Assembly: GCA_001769835.1 (NCBI GenBank)
Contig: MEPR01000040.1
Span: 1-50,944 of the forward strand
Direction of reading: 5' to 3'
Length of the DNA: 50,944 nucleotides
Source: Bdellovibrionales bacterium GWB1_55_8
GTDB taxonomy: Bacteria; Bdellovibrionota; UBA1018
How positions within the stretch are numbered: the first letter of the stretch is position 1; each line of letters begins with the position of its first letter. The notes under the pieces were generated by a model. The model ran no database searches. It saw only the letters and a program-made list of their open reading frames with translations, and had not been told where the DNA came from. The position numbers were made by a program, and so were the translations under genes. Shown here piece after piece: positions 42,201 to 50,329 of the stretch.

Positions 42201-45120
42201 CAAGTACCAGTCTGTTCGAAAGGATTTCGAGCTGAAAGAGCAGAAGCTCCCGGTCAAAAAAGGTGGATCGACTCTGAAGCTTTCTACCGAGTCTCCCGGA
42301 GATTTCGCCTATTCCATCAGAAACGACGCGGGACGCGAGCTGAACCGGATCGAATTCAATGTAGTCGGCGAAACCAATCTATCCCGATCTTTGGATCGAA
42401 CCGCTGAGTTGCAGCTTGTTCTGAACAAAGTGGACTTCCAGCCGGGAGAGGAGATTGAGATTCAAATCAAATCTCCTTATAGTGGAGCCGGCCTGATCAC
42501 GATTGAACGCGACTCCGTCTACGCGCACAAGTGGTTCAAGGCATCAACGACCAGTCTGGTTGAGAGGATCAGGATTCCTGCCGGCCTTGAGGGCAACGCG
42601 TATGTGAATGTCGCGTTCCTGAGGGCTATTGATTCTCGCGAGATCTTCATGAGCCCGCTGAGCTATGGTGTTCAGCCATTTTCGATCAGCCTGGATCGAC
42701 ATCGGACGAAGATCAATCTGAAGGCGCCACAGAAAGTAAAACCCGGCGAACGACTGAGCATTGAGTATTCTTCCGACCGCCCGACGCAGATCGTGCTTTA
42801 CGGAGTGGATGAGGGAATACTTCAGGTTGCCGGCTACAAACTGCCGGATCCGATCCGGTTTTTTTTCCGCAAGAAGGCGCTTCAAGTACGGACTTACCAG
42901 CTCCTGGACATGCTCCTCCCTGAATATTCCCTGATTCAGCAGATGGCGGCTCCCGGTGGCGACGAGGGCTATGGTGCGCTGGGCAGGAATCTGAATCCGT
43001 TCAAGAGGAAGGACCAGCCTCCGATCGCTTTCTGGTCAGGAATACTGAAAGCGGACGCAACACCTCGGACCTATACTTATACGGTTCCTGAGTATTTCAA
43101 CGGCAATATCAAATTGATGGCCATATCAAGTTCAGCGGAGGGGCTGGGTTCGCTCGAGACAGCGACGCTGTCCCGCGGTGATTTTGTGATATCGCCTACC
43201 ACTCCTCTCTTTGTGGCGCCAAGTGACGAGTTCGTGATTGGAGTCAACGTCTCCAATCAGTCCGAGGAACCCAATGCTCCGTCACAGCTGGTCGTAAAGC
43301 TTGCCGCTTCCGAACATCTCGAGTCCGTGGGGCCGTTGACGCAAACGATCGACGTGACACCCGGGCGTGAGAAAGGCCTGGACTTCAGGCTCAAGGCCAA
43401 ATCGAAACCCGGGTCAGGGGATATCCGCTTTGAGGTCAGCGGTGGTGGAAAGTCCGCACGATTGACAGCGGGAGTGAGTATACGACCCGCGCTTCCTTAT
43501 GTTACCTCGCTTCATATGGGGCTCACGGACAAGCTGCCGCTGGAGCTTCCGATTGATCGTATGAGAATTCCCGAATTCCGGAAGACGTCCTTGGATGCAT
43601 CCGCTCTTCCTCTGTCTTTAAGCAAAGGGCTTCAATCCTTCCTGGACGAGTATCCCTATGGCTGCACGGAGCAGTTGATCTCGCGCGCGATTCCTGCTCT
43701 CGTCTTCCGGACCAGGCCCGAATTCAACTTTGATCCAGGCAAGGCCAAGGCGACCCATGATCACGTGATCGGAATGCTGAGAACACGTCAGACCTCAAAT
43801 GGCGGCTATGGCCTGTATCCTGGCGCCGACTTGGCTTCAGTTCCTGCAAGTCTCTATGCGATCCGCTACCTGACGGAGGCCGAAGCACGAGGCCTGAGTA
43901 TTCCGGAAGATCTGCGAGCTAGAATGCTGGCTTATCTGAAACTCAGTGAACTGAGAAATACTCAGAGTCTTGCTTCAGCCAGACTGTTTGCAGAGGCGAT
44001 TTATCTTCAGGCCAGGAACCATCAGGTCCCGACTAATGATCTGAACTTTCTGCGCGAGGTGCTCGAGAAGACTTACAGAGACGTCTGGGAGAAAGATGCC
44101 ACCGCCGCATTCCTGGCGGGAACGTACGCACTCCTGAAGCAGGAAGGCAAGGGCTTGCAGCTCCTTCGAAGGCTGGAACTGGGACAGTCCGGGGCTCGGG
44201 ACGGCGCCTATTATGACGGAACGGTTCGCGATGCAATCGTGTTGCAGATTGCTGGACGGTTTTATCCGGAGCAGTTGAAGCGGCTCATCACTCGCGATGG
44301 AATGGAAAACCTTGTTCGCCCGCTGCAAAATGGCCAATACAATACGTACTCATCGGCACAGATGCTGATGGCGATGGAGTCGATGCTCGCGGCTGCCGAG
44401 AACGCCGGGTTTCCTGACGATATGTCGGTCGAGGAGATTGTCGCTGGCAAGCCTCGAGCGATCTCGTTCGCGAGATCCCTGATAGCTCATGTTGAACCGT
44501 CAGGCGAAGCCACCAGCGTGCGGGTTGCTGGATCTCTCAAGACGCCGCTGTTCTATGCTCTCAGTCAGCAGGGATTTGACAGGGAACTGCCTACGGAGGA
44601 GATAAAGAACGGCCTGGAGATCAGTCGTATCTTCCTTTCGAAGAGCGGCTCACCGGTGAGCAAGGTGAAGCTCGGCGAAGAGGTGACCGTGAGCCTCAGG
44701 ACGCGCGGTCTGGGGGATCCTTTTGATCACCTGGTGCTTGTGGACCTGTTTCCAGCGGGCTTCGAGCTGATTCCCGAGTCGCGGGTTACCGGAACCGCTT
44801 GGGAGGCCGAGACCGGTGAAGGCGAGCAAGAGTTTGAAGAAGGTGAAGAGACAGAGGAAAGTGTCTGGATTTTACCGTTCCTCCGCTCGGCTTACGCCGA
44901 GCAGGCTGTGAGCCTGAGTCCGCTTCAGGTTTTCTTCGCCGATTATCGTGAGGACCGGGTTGTAGTCTACGGACGCGCAAGTCGTGAGCTCGCGGAATTT
45001 CAATACCGGCTCAAGGCGATTAACCGAGGCAAGTTCGTCGTGCCACCTGCCTTCGGCGAATCGATGTATGACAGGTCCATTCACTACAGGGGAATGGCGC
45101 AGGCGTTTGAGATTGAGTGA
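39208..45120 (+). CDS. Bacterial alpha-2-macroglobulin with thioester motif
   Basis: A 1970-residue protein. The N-terminus has a long basic cytoplasmic part and one membrane anchor (about 58-75, MGWGAGVAVAIAAIVVGV) instead of the lipobox of E. coli YfhM. Then come MG-type beta domains, including DRGIYRPGDTVKLGVILRS, a GVDEGILQVAGYKLPDP-type segment and PSDEFVIGVNVSN. The thioester site is PYGCTEQ with Cys1486 and Gln1489, in an alpha-toroid domain (about 1460-1760). The family traps attacking proteases through the thioester. Near the C-terminus is an acidic insert (EGEQEFEEGEETEES). GAGGA precedes the ATG. The pbpC start overlaps its stop, the classic partnership for periplasmic defence and wall repair. 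Confidence 0.92.
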   Translation: MKQLDKIWALLRSVFGEFRMDWNPPAWWISMSSRLSESRVGAAIRRGMDRAKAHPRRAMGWGAGVAVAIAAIVVGVQQYLEYLESRPKPAYVTVTIRPPRPTDPEKKIVDKLAIEFSTSAASLSDLDREINQGVSISPSVPGIWKWESDRRLVFVPGSAVSKDEARKFNWPAGQEYQVKFDNYFFPGHLEFEEWAHSFTTSPIELSFSNAELYIDPQNPKNKRVIATIKSNYPLEPEEFKKKVEFEFQSADESVLKKPARQVPFSVAFNPYFTEAYLQSEPIQLPKENHVMKVQVGQGVRASVGGEPSDDAREFSVDVAGLYEGFKVGDVQVIFARNEKFEPEQVLILETRIGVRSEDISQALEVFLLPADHQPAGSRKIISDYRWSSPGEFTDAIKGASIPVELKVIPSENTYTDRHSFKVKLPVNRFLFVRLKKGVKGIGDYELGANHEQIVAVPDFSPELQFMSDGSLLSLSGDKKLPLLARNIEEVTFEIARIIPAQVNHLISSIGQSGSFKRPYVYGDNMIAEKFKVDQKLAFKSRSETIYFSLDLEPYIKENRGFFLVKVSSKPSSDSKTYVPQKDDQRLILVTDLGIMAKQSISGATDIFVQNVRTGHPVSEAQVEVLGMNGISALSVSTDAQGRAQLPDLKDFENEKKPVAFLVRRGADSSYIPYQNSTQQLQYSRFEVDGVHESSESDQLTAMLFSDRGIYRPGDTVKLGVILRSKNWRPGLPEVPMIWTVTDSKGALIKKENFRASSFGLLELSFATQDISPTGNYEARVSIVKERGELEYTEQLGSLSIRIEEFVPDQMRISTVLDPFRTTGWVPLGKLKASVSLKNLFGTPAENRVIQSSIALVPTPPHVPGFKDFLFANPNTKDARITTEALDEKRSDDKGNASYDIDLAKYEGYFQLRFQTEGFQAEGGRSVNANASIAVSSLPFLVGYKPDGDLHFINRSAERAVQLIAVDAAHESIDATGLKLVLVEQKYVSSLIRQNDGTYKYQSVRKDFELKEQKLPVKKGGSTLKLSTESPGDFAYSIRNDAGRELNRIEFNVVGETNLSRSLDRTAELQLVLNKVDFQPGEEIEIQIKSPYSGAGLITIERDSVYAHKWFKASTTSLVERIRIPAGLEGNAYVNVAFLRAIDSREIFMSPLSYGVQPFSISLDRHRTKINLKAPQKVKPGERLSIEYSSDRPTQIVLYGVDEGILQVAGYKLPDPIRFFFRKKALQVRTYQLLDMLLPEYSLIQQMAAPGGDEGYGALGRNLNPFKRKDQPPIAFWSGILKADATPRTYTYTVPEYFNGNIKLMAISSSAEGLGSLETATLSRGDFVISPTTPLFVAPSDEFVIGVNVSNQSEEPNAPSQLVVKLAASEHLESVGPLTQTIDVTPGREKGLDFRLKAKSKPGSGDIRFEVSGGGKSARLTAGVSIRPALPYVTSLHMGLTDKLPLELPIDRMRIPEFRKTSLDASALPLSLSKGLQSFLDEYPYGCTEQLISRAIPALVFRTRPEFNFDPGKAKATHDHVIGMLRTRQTSNGGYGLYPGADLASVPASLYAIRYLTEAEARGLSIPEDLRARMLAYLKLSELRNTQSLASARLFAEAIYLQARNHQVPTNDLNFLREVLEKTYRDVWEKDATAAFLAGTYALLKQEGKGLQLLRRLELGQSGARDGAYYDGTVRDAIVLQIAGRFYPEQLKRLITRDGMENLVRPLQNGQYNTYSSAQMLMAMESMLAAAENAGFPDDMSVEEIVAGKPRAISFARSLIAHVEPSGEATSVRVAGSLKTPLFYALSQQGFDRELPTEEIKNGLEISRIFLSKSGSPVSKVKLGEEVTVSLRTRGLGDPFDHLVLVDLFPAGFELIPESRVTGTAWEAETGEGEQEFEEGEETEESVWILPFLRSAYAEQAVSLSPLQVFFADYREDRVVVYGRASRELAEFQYRLKAINRGKFVVPPAFGESMYDRSIHYRGMAQAFEIE

Positions 45121-47456
45121 GCATGAGAATGCGACTTCGATCACCACTGTTAATACTGGGAGCGACAGTGTCCGCCTTACTGGCCGGGCGCACCTTTATC
45201 CCTCCTGTGCTTGATGGCGTCTCCTTCTCACGACAGGTCCTTGACCGTCAAGGGAGCTTGCTCAGGCTGACTCTCTCTGGTGACGAGAAGTATCGGCTCC
45301 GCACCCGTTTAGACGAGGTGGATCCCAGATACATCAAGGCGTTGCTTCTTTTGGAGGATCAATATTTTTATCGCCATCCAGGTATCAATCCGGGCTCGGT
45401 ATTTCGCGCTTTCCGATCGTATTTAAAAGGGGGCGAATCGAGAGTGGGTGGGTCGACACTGACGATGCAGTTGGCCCGAATTCGCTATGGGATCCGAACG
45501 CGGTCAGTGTTTGGAAAACTCCGGCAGATGGCTTTTGCGCTGGCCCTTGAGTTCAAACATTCCAAAAAGGAAATACTGGAAGCTTATCTGAATACGGCTC
45601 CTTTTGGCGCGAATATCGAAGGCATTGGCGCCGCGAGCCGGATCTACTTTGGAAAGAAACCCGGCGAACTCAGCCTTTCTGAAATTCTGCTTCTGACCGT
45701 GATTCCGCAGAGCCCGACGCAACGGAATCTAGCGGAAGGCGGAGCCGTTTTTTCCCGGAATCTGCTTCGGGCAAAGGCGCGGCTGACCAAAAAATGGCTG
45801 GCGAGTCATCCGGCGGACCGGGAGCGACTTGCAGATCTTGAACTTCCATTGGTGACCGGAAGGCTGAAGCTTCTTCCGTTCAGCGCACCTCACTTCACGG
45901 AGTTAACGCTCAGGAAAGAGCCTGGCAATGAGGTAATTCGGACATCGCTGGATTCCACGTTGCAGAGAAAACTTCAGACGAAGATCGAGAGTCATTTGAA
46001 AGCGCGACAGGCGTATGGTTTGCGGAACGCGGCTGCGCTCCTGGTGGAAAACAGAACTGGCGAGGTGCGTGCCCTCGTGGGCTCGCGTGATTTCAATGAC
46101 TCGACGATCCAGGGTCAGGTCAATGGCGTTGTCGCCAGGCGCTCTCCCGGCTCGACGCTCAAGCCATTTGTCTATGCGCTCGCAATGGAGCGCGGGATTA
46201 TTCATCCATTGAGCCTCCTGAAAGACACTCCTAGGAGTTTTGGTGGTTTTGATCCTGAAAATTTCGACCGGAAATTCGCCGGTCCGCTCTCTGCGGAATC
46301 CGCGTTACTGGAAAGCAGGAACGTTCCCGCCATCGAGCTGGCCAAGTCTCTGGGTGAACCGGGGTTTTATGATTTCCTCAGAGGCACAGGTGTTCATCTG
46401 CCTCAGGCTGAGCGTCATTATGGTCTTGGAATAGCGCTGGGCGGAGCCGAGCTGAGCATGTGGGAGCTGGCCCAACTCTATTCCGCGCTGGCGCGGAACG
46501 GTGTGATGATTCCGATCACCGTCCTGGCTCGTGATACAATCCCGGCCGGAAAAAAAATTCTCTCGGCGGAAGCGTCATTCATCGTTCTGGACATGCTGAC
46601 TCGCAATCCGCGCCCAGGGCGTTCGTATTTCGAGAGCTGGCTGAAGACGCGGTTTCCTGTGGCCTGGAAAACGGGTACGTCTTTTGGGTTTCGCGACGCA
46701 TGGACGGCGGGTGTCTTTGGACCCTATACACTCGTGGTTTGGCTTGGAAATTTCGACAATGAGCCTAATCCTGCGCTCGTGGGCCGGGAGGTCGCGGCTC
46801 CGCTTTTCCTTGAAATAGCGGACTCGTTGTATCGCCCTGAGTTCTCGATTCCAGACTGGCAGGTTGCCTCGGGATTGAATTTGAAAAACGTGCAGGTCTG
46901 TTCTGTGTCGGGTCATTTGCCGGGTGATAGTTGTCCGCACAAAACGATGACACGTTTTATTCCGGGCGTATCCCCGATCACCCCTTGCACGATTCACCGT
47001 CAGGTTCTGGTGAATCGCAGGACAGGCCTGCGGTCGTGTGCTTTTCCATCCAAAGCCACCGAACCAAGGTCCTTTGAGTTCTGGCCATCTGACCTGCTGG
47101 AACTTTTCAAGTTGGCTGGAGTAGTGCGAAGGCTTCCTCCCGCTTTCGCTCGGGATTGCCCTCTCAGTGCGCAGGGCGGCGGTGGGCAGGCGCCGGAAAT
47201 CACTTCTCCGCGCGAGGAGGTCACGTATCTTCAGAGCGTTAACGCTGGTCCGGATAAAAATCTTGTTTCCTTGCGAGCCGTGGCTGATGGCGATGTTCGA
47301 AAGATTTATTGGTTTATCAACCGGGAATTTCTGGGAGAGACCCTGCCAGAGCACGCGCTGCTTTTTCCCGCGCGCGCTGGTGATTACCAGGTCAGCGTGG
47401 TCGATGATCAGGGCCGCAGCGCGAGCAGAAGATTAAGTGTTCGCGCCGTCCAGTAG
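45117..47456 (+). CDS. pbpC: Penicillin-binding protein 1C
   Basis: A 779-residue class A penicillin-binding protein. A signal anchor (about 8-25) is followed by the GT51 glycosyltransferase domain with LLLEDQYFYRHPGI and GGSTLTMQLAR. The transpeptidase domain has SxxK as S346 in SPGSTLKPF, SxN in LESRNVP, and KTG in AWKTGTSFGFRDAW. A C-terminal BiPBP_C-type domain ends the protein (DKNLVSLRAVADGDVRKIYW onward). It makes and cross-links peptidoglycan. The start is GTG 45117, overlapping the macroglobulin stop as GTGA, or ATG 45123. It overlaps the convergent MFS gene by 24 bp at its 3' end. Confidence 0.93.
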   Translation: MSMRMRLRSPLLILGATVSALLAGRTFIPPVLDGVSFSRQVLDRQGSLLRLTLSGDEKYRLRTRLDEVDPRYIKALLLLEDQYFYRHPGINPGSVFRAFRSYLKGGESRVGGSTLTMQLARIRYGIRTRSVFGKLRQMAFALALEFKHSKKEILEAYLNTAPFGANIEGIGAASRIYFGKKPGELSLSEILLLTVIPQSPTQRNLAEGGAVFSRNLLRAKARLTKKWLASHPADRERLADLELPLVTGRLKLLPFSAPHFTELTLRKEPGNEVIRTSLDSTLQRKLQTKIESHLKARQAYGLRNAAALLVENRTGEVRALVGSRDFNDSTIQGQVNGVVARRSPGSTLKPFVYALAMERGIIHPLSLLKDTPRSFGGFDPENFDRKFAGPLSAESALLESRNVPAIELAKSLGEPGFYDFLRGTGVHLPQAERHYGLGIALGGAELSMWELAQLYSALARNGVMIPITVLARDTIPAGKKILSAEASFIVLDMLTRNPRPGRSYFESWLKTRFPVAWKTGTSFGFRDAWTAGVFGPYTLVVWLGNFDNEPNPALVGREVAAPLFLEIADSLYRPEFSIPDWQVASGLNLKNVQVCSVSGHLPGDSCPHKTMTRFIPGVSPITPCTIHRQVLVNRRTGLRSCAFPSKATEPRSFEFWPSDLLELFKLAGVVRRLPPAFARDCPLSAQGGGGQAPEITSPREEVTYLQSVNAGPDKNLVSLRAVADGDVRKIYWFINREFLGETLPEHALLFPARAGDYQVSVVDDQGRSASRRLSVRAVQ

Positions 47457-48683
47457 GTCGTTTCCATGTCCGCGTGACTCTCTTGGAGCTTTTGTGAAAA
47501 AAGTGATCACCGTCGCCAGTACGCAAAGTGCCGCCGATAGATAAAATGCGATTTTGTAATTTCCGGTGGCATCGAAGATCCTGCCTGCGGTCATGCCTCC
47601 GAATACTCCGCCAACGCCCCACGCGGTGAACACCAATCCATAGTTCACGCCCAGATTCCTCGTGCCGAAGTAATCAGCCGTTGTGGCGGGGAATACCGAT
47701 AGATTGGCTCCGTAGTTGAAGCCGACCAAAGCCGATCCGAACAGCAAAAGTGCTGTGCTGTTCAGCTGTGGAAACATCGACAGAATTCCAGCTTGAAGCA
47801 GGAAGACAGCAGCCATGGTGCGCACGCGCCCGAATCGATCCGACAGAAACCCGGCGACTATCCGGCCGCTTGCGTTGAAGATGGCGAGAATCGCAACCAT
47901 GATAAATCCGAAATTGATGCCCGGGAGCTGTTGCGCCGCGATCTTGGCCATATGCCCGATGATCATCAGGCCGGCAAACGAAGCGAACGCGTACATGAAC
48001 CAGAGCTGGTAGAACTGCGGAGTGCGGACCATTTCCCGCCAGCCAAAGTCACGCTTTTGCGCGATCACGTGGACAGAGGTGCCTGGTTTCGCCGGAATCG
48101 CCGCCGGTACGTACCCGGATGGGGGATTCTGAATCAGCTGCGCAAGCAGGAGGGTAACGACCAGAAATGCGACTCCGAGGATCAGGAAAGTGTTTCGTAT
48201 CCCGTAGCTTGAGAGCAGCGTATTCGTGAGCGGAGCGATATAAACGGATGCCAGTCCGAACCCGCTCACTACGATTCCGGTGATCAAACCTTTCTTCTGC
48301 AAGGGAAACCATTTCACCGCGGCCGGAGTCACTGCGGCGTAGCCTAGTCCGAAACCGGCGCCTGCGAGAATTCCGAATCCCAAGATCAGGGTTCCTACAC
48401 TCTCACCGAACGAGGCGATGATGAGGCCTCCTCCGGTCATTGCGCCTCCGGCCGTCACGACGAGACGGGGACCGAGCTTATCCTGCAGCCGGCCGGCAAA
48501 GATCATGGTGAGCGCGAAGGTTCCGATCGCTACAGAATACGGGAGCGACGACTCCGCCGCGCTCCAGCCCCACTCGCTCGAAAGCGCCTTGCCGATGACG
48601 CTCCAGGAGTAGAGCACCCCGAGCGCCAGATTAATGCCCATTCCGGCGAATGCGACCGTCCAGCCTTTACTGCTTTGCTTCAT
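47433..48683 (-). CDS. MFS transporter of the OFA (oxalate/formate antiporter) family
   Basis: A 416-residue protein with 12 predicted transmembrane segments. The first helix region MGINLALGVLYSWSVIGKAL is the hallmark start of the OFA family (GxxYxWSV). Further motifs: AGRLQDKLGPRLV (MFS loop 2-3), GAGFGLGYAAVTPAAVKWFP and GFLSDRFGRVRTM (loop 8-9). Members exchange or take up small carboxylates; the substrate here is unknown. Start chosen at ATG 48683, where the family N-terminus begins, although the frame extends 63 codons upstream through a palindrome and a terminator. The 3' end overlaps pbpC by 24 bp. Confidence 0.87.
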   Translation of the reverse strand: MKQSSKGWTVAFAGMGINLALGVLYSWSVIGKALSSEWGWSAAESSLPYSVAIGTFALTMIFAGRLQDKLGPRLVVTAGGAMTGGGLIIASFGESVGTLILGFGILAGAGFGLGYAAVTPAAVKWFPLQKKGLITGIVVSGFGLASVYIAPLTNTLLSSYGIRNTFLILGVAFLVVTLLLAQLIQNPPSGYVPAAIPAKPGTSVHVIAQKRDFGWREMVRTPQFYQLWFMYAFASFAGLMIIGHMAKIAAQQLPGINFGFIMVAILAIFNASGRIVAGFLSDRFGRVRTMAAVFLLQAGILSMFPQLNSTALLLFGSALVGFNYGANLSVFPATTADYFGTRNLGVNYGLVFTAWGVGGVFGGMTAGRIFDATGNYKIAFYLSAALCVLATVITFFTKAPRESRGHGNDLLDGANT

Positions 48684-48720
48684 GAGCGAACAGGGTAGCA
48701 GCAGGAATGCCAGATTAAGG

Positions 48721-48737
48721 ACGGTTGTTCCAACCGT
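48721..48737. promoter_or_regulatory. Palindrome upstream of the MFS gene
   Basis: ACGGTTG-TTC-CAACCGT is a perfect 7-bp inverted repeat with a 3-base centre. It lies 37 bp before the MFS start codon, between that gene and the terminator of the next operon. The size and place suit an operator for a dimeric repressor; no adjacent regulator gene is seen. Confidence 0.45.
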
Positions 48738-48751
48738 TCGGACGAGAAGAG

Positions 48752-48785
48752 AAACAGGGAAGGGGCGTTCGCCACTTCCCTGTTT
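48752..48785 (-). terminator. Intrinsic terminator after the 48814-49350 gene
   Basis: The 11-bp arms AAACAGGGAAG (48752-48762) and CTTCCCTGTTT (48775-48785) flank a 12-base loop. On the minus strand the stem ends in a TTT followed by a pyrimidine-rich stretch (CTCTTCTC). It lies 28 bp after the stop codon of the secreted protein gene. Confidence 0.8.
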
Positions 48786-48813
48786 CTTAATGATTAATCG
48801 TCGAACCTGCAAC

Positions 48814-49350
48814 TCAGGGATTCGCAGGGGCAGGAGCAGGAGCGGCGGGAGGTGCCGGAGGAACAGGGACAAGGTTCCTTATGAATTCGACCTTGCAGGC
48901 GCCTTCCAGCTTATGGGCGCCACCATCGTCGTGTACATTGACCAGCTCGGCTTCGAATTTGTGCCGTCGGTCATGATCGGTGGGGAACACTCCTTCAATA
49001 TCGAAAATCGTGAGGAATGAGCGGTTTCCATCATCGTTTCCAAAAATGGTGAAATCATCTCGCTCGGAGGTGAATTGTGTATAGCGGTCAAACAATTTGA
49101 AACCATCCGTGCAGTGCACTTTCAATTCGCTGTTGTTACGGCCCTCGGAAAGGATTTCTCCACACTTTGTTCGATCCGTTGTCCCAATCACGTTAGCGCA
49201 CACGACGCCTTCGGCGTGACACGTCACCCCGGGCTCTTTGCCTAATGAGGGAATCTCGAAACGGCATTCGAACTCGAAAGATGAAGGGATCGGTTGGGCA
49301 TAGACAGAGGCACTTGCGCCAAAAGCGAGTGCGATAAGCATGTATTTCAT
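48814..49350 (-). CDS. Small secreted protein with Pro/Ala tail
   Basis: A 178-residue protein with a signal peptide (MKYMLIALAFGASASVYA-QP). The mature domain of about 140 residues has six cysteines (ECRFEIP, VTCHAEG, VCANV, KCGEI, HCTDGF, ACKVEF) that could form disulfides, and a C-terminal Pro/Ala-rich tail (VPPAPPAAPAPAP) that may cross or contact the cell wall. No family is recognised. GAGGTGA precedes the ATG. Monocistronic with its own terminator; the OMP gene lies 124 bp upstream on the same strand. Confidence 0.75.
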   Translation of the reverse strand: MKYMLIALAFGASASVYAQPIPSSFEFECRFEIPSLGKEPGVTCHAEGVVCANVIGTTDRTKCGEILSEGRNNSELKVHCTDGFKLFDRYTQFTSERDDFTIFGNDDGNRSFLTIFDIEGVFPTDHDRRHKFEAELVNVHDDGGAHKLEGACKVEFIRNLVPVPPAPPAAPAPAPANP

Positions 49351-49474
49351 TGGGTCACCTCTTAATGGTTATTTTTAAGGCTGGTCGTTAACAACCGGGG
49401 CGACTCATTCAAATTCTATTCCGCCGCAAGTGCTCGCACTGATGCATGACCTGCTGCGCGCACAGCTGCGTCTG

Positions 49475-50083
49475 TTAAAAGAGGAATCCGGCGGAAATCG
49501 CGAAGGTGCCGATATTGAAGTCCTGAATGCTTCGGTAGGAATAATTGGCATTCATCAGAAACCGTGTTTGATCGTTGATGCCCCAGCCATATCCCGCGCC
49601 CAGCAATGCACCAACTCCCCAGTCGGAAACCGCGATGCCCTCCAGGAATGTGCTCGATTCCATCAGGACATTGCGTGCGGCTCCTGCGTCCGCACGGAGA
49701 AAGAAGCCGTCGCCCATGTTGGCTCCAAAGAAGTGCAGTAAAGAAACGCCGTACGTGTACTGATTGAACTGCATCCATTCTGTTCCAATGGTCCACCTGT
49801 CGCCGACCCCGCTGACAATGGGACCCAATGCGGTTCGGTGGTCACTGGTCATGGGAAAGTAGAAGCCCAACAGGTCCATCGAAAGCGGAAAATGGCTTAC
49901 GCCAGGCTGGCTGTTCAGAGCGTCGAAACTTTCCTGGAGTGATGCCGGATAACTCGGTCCTGCCCAGCCCAGTCCTGCGTAAAAATACCAGCTTTCGTTC
50001 TTGGATGGCGATGCCAACGTTGTTGTGGAGGCAAGAGTAGTGCAGCCGAGAGCGATGATCGTGAACGTTTGTTTCAATGACAT
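49475..50083 (-). CDS. Small outer-membrane beta-barrel protein
   Basis: A 202-residue protein with a signal peptide (MSLKQTFTIIALGCTTLAST, cleavage near LAS-P). The mature part alternates in the way of an eight-stranded barrel (WYFYAGLGWAGPSY, DGFFLRADAGAARN, WGVGALLGAGYGWGIN, RFLMNANYSYRSI) and ends in an aromatic strand (FAISAGFLF) with a C-terminal Phe, the signal for barrel assembly. It could be OmpW/OmpA-barrel-like; I cannot assign a subfamily. Start chosen at ATG 50083 because it begins the signal peptide; the open frame extends further upstream. GGTGGG lies about 8 bases before it. Confidence 0.75.
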   Translation of the reverse strand: MSLKQTFTIIALGCTTLASTTTLASPSKNESWYFYAGLGWAGPSYPASLQESFDALNSQPGVSHFPLSMDLLGFYFPMTSDHRTALGPIVSGVGDRWTIGTEWMQFNQYTYGVSLLHFFGANMGDGFFLRADAGAARNVLMESSTFLEGIAVSDWGVGALLGAGYGWGINDQTRFLMNANYSYRSIQDFNIGTFAISAGFLF

Positions 50084-50329
50084 ATTGTGACCCACCGAGC
50101 CTTTCTCCTGCAGATGGCTGGAAATTATTAGAAAAATTTTGTTCAGTTTAGCGATCCTCAGCAAGCCGCACAAGCAGCACGATACGAGAATGGAGCTATG
50201 TTCCGCGCATTTCGATGATTTCCATTGAGGTGGGTGTGTCAAGTCTGAGTCATCTTCGGAAGGCCGTATTCCTGATAGGCTTAAGGTATTCGATCTCTCG
50301 TTGGGGCGCGGTAAAAAGGGGCTTTGCTT

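Noticed and set aside
49420-49474. Terminator after the outer-membrane barrel gene
   Set aside because: Only 4-5 bp stems (AGTGC-TC-GCACT, GCTG-N6-CAGC) without a T-run; not convincing.
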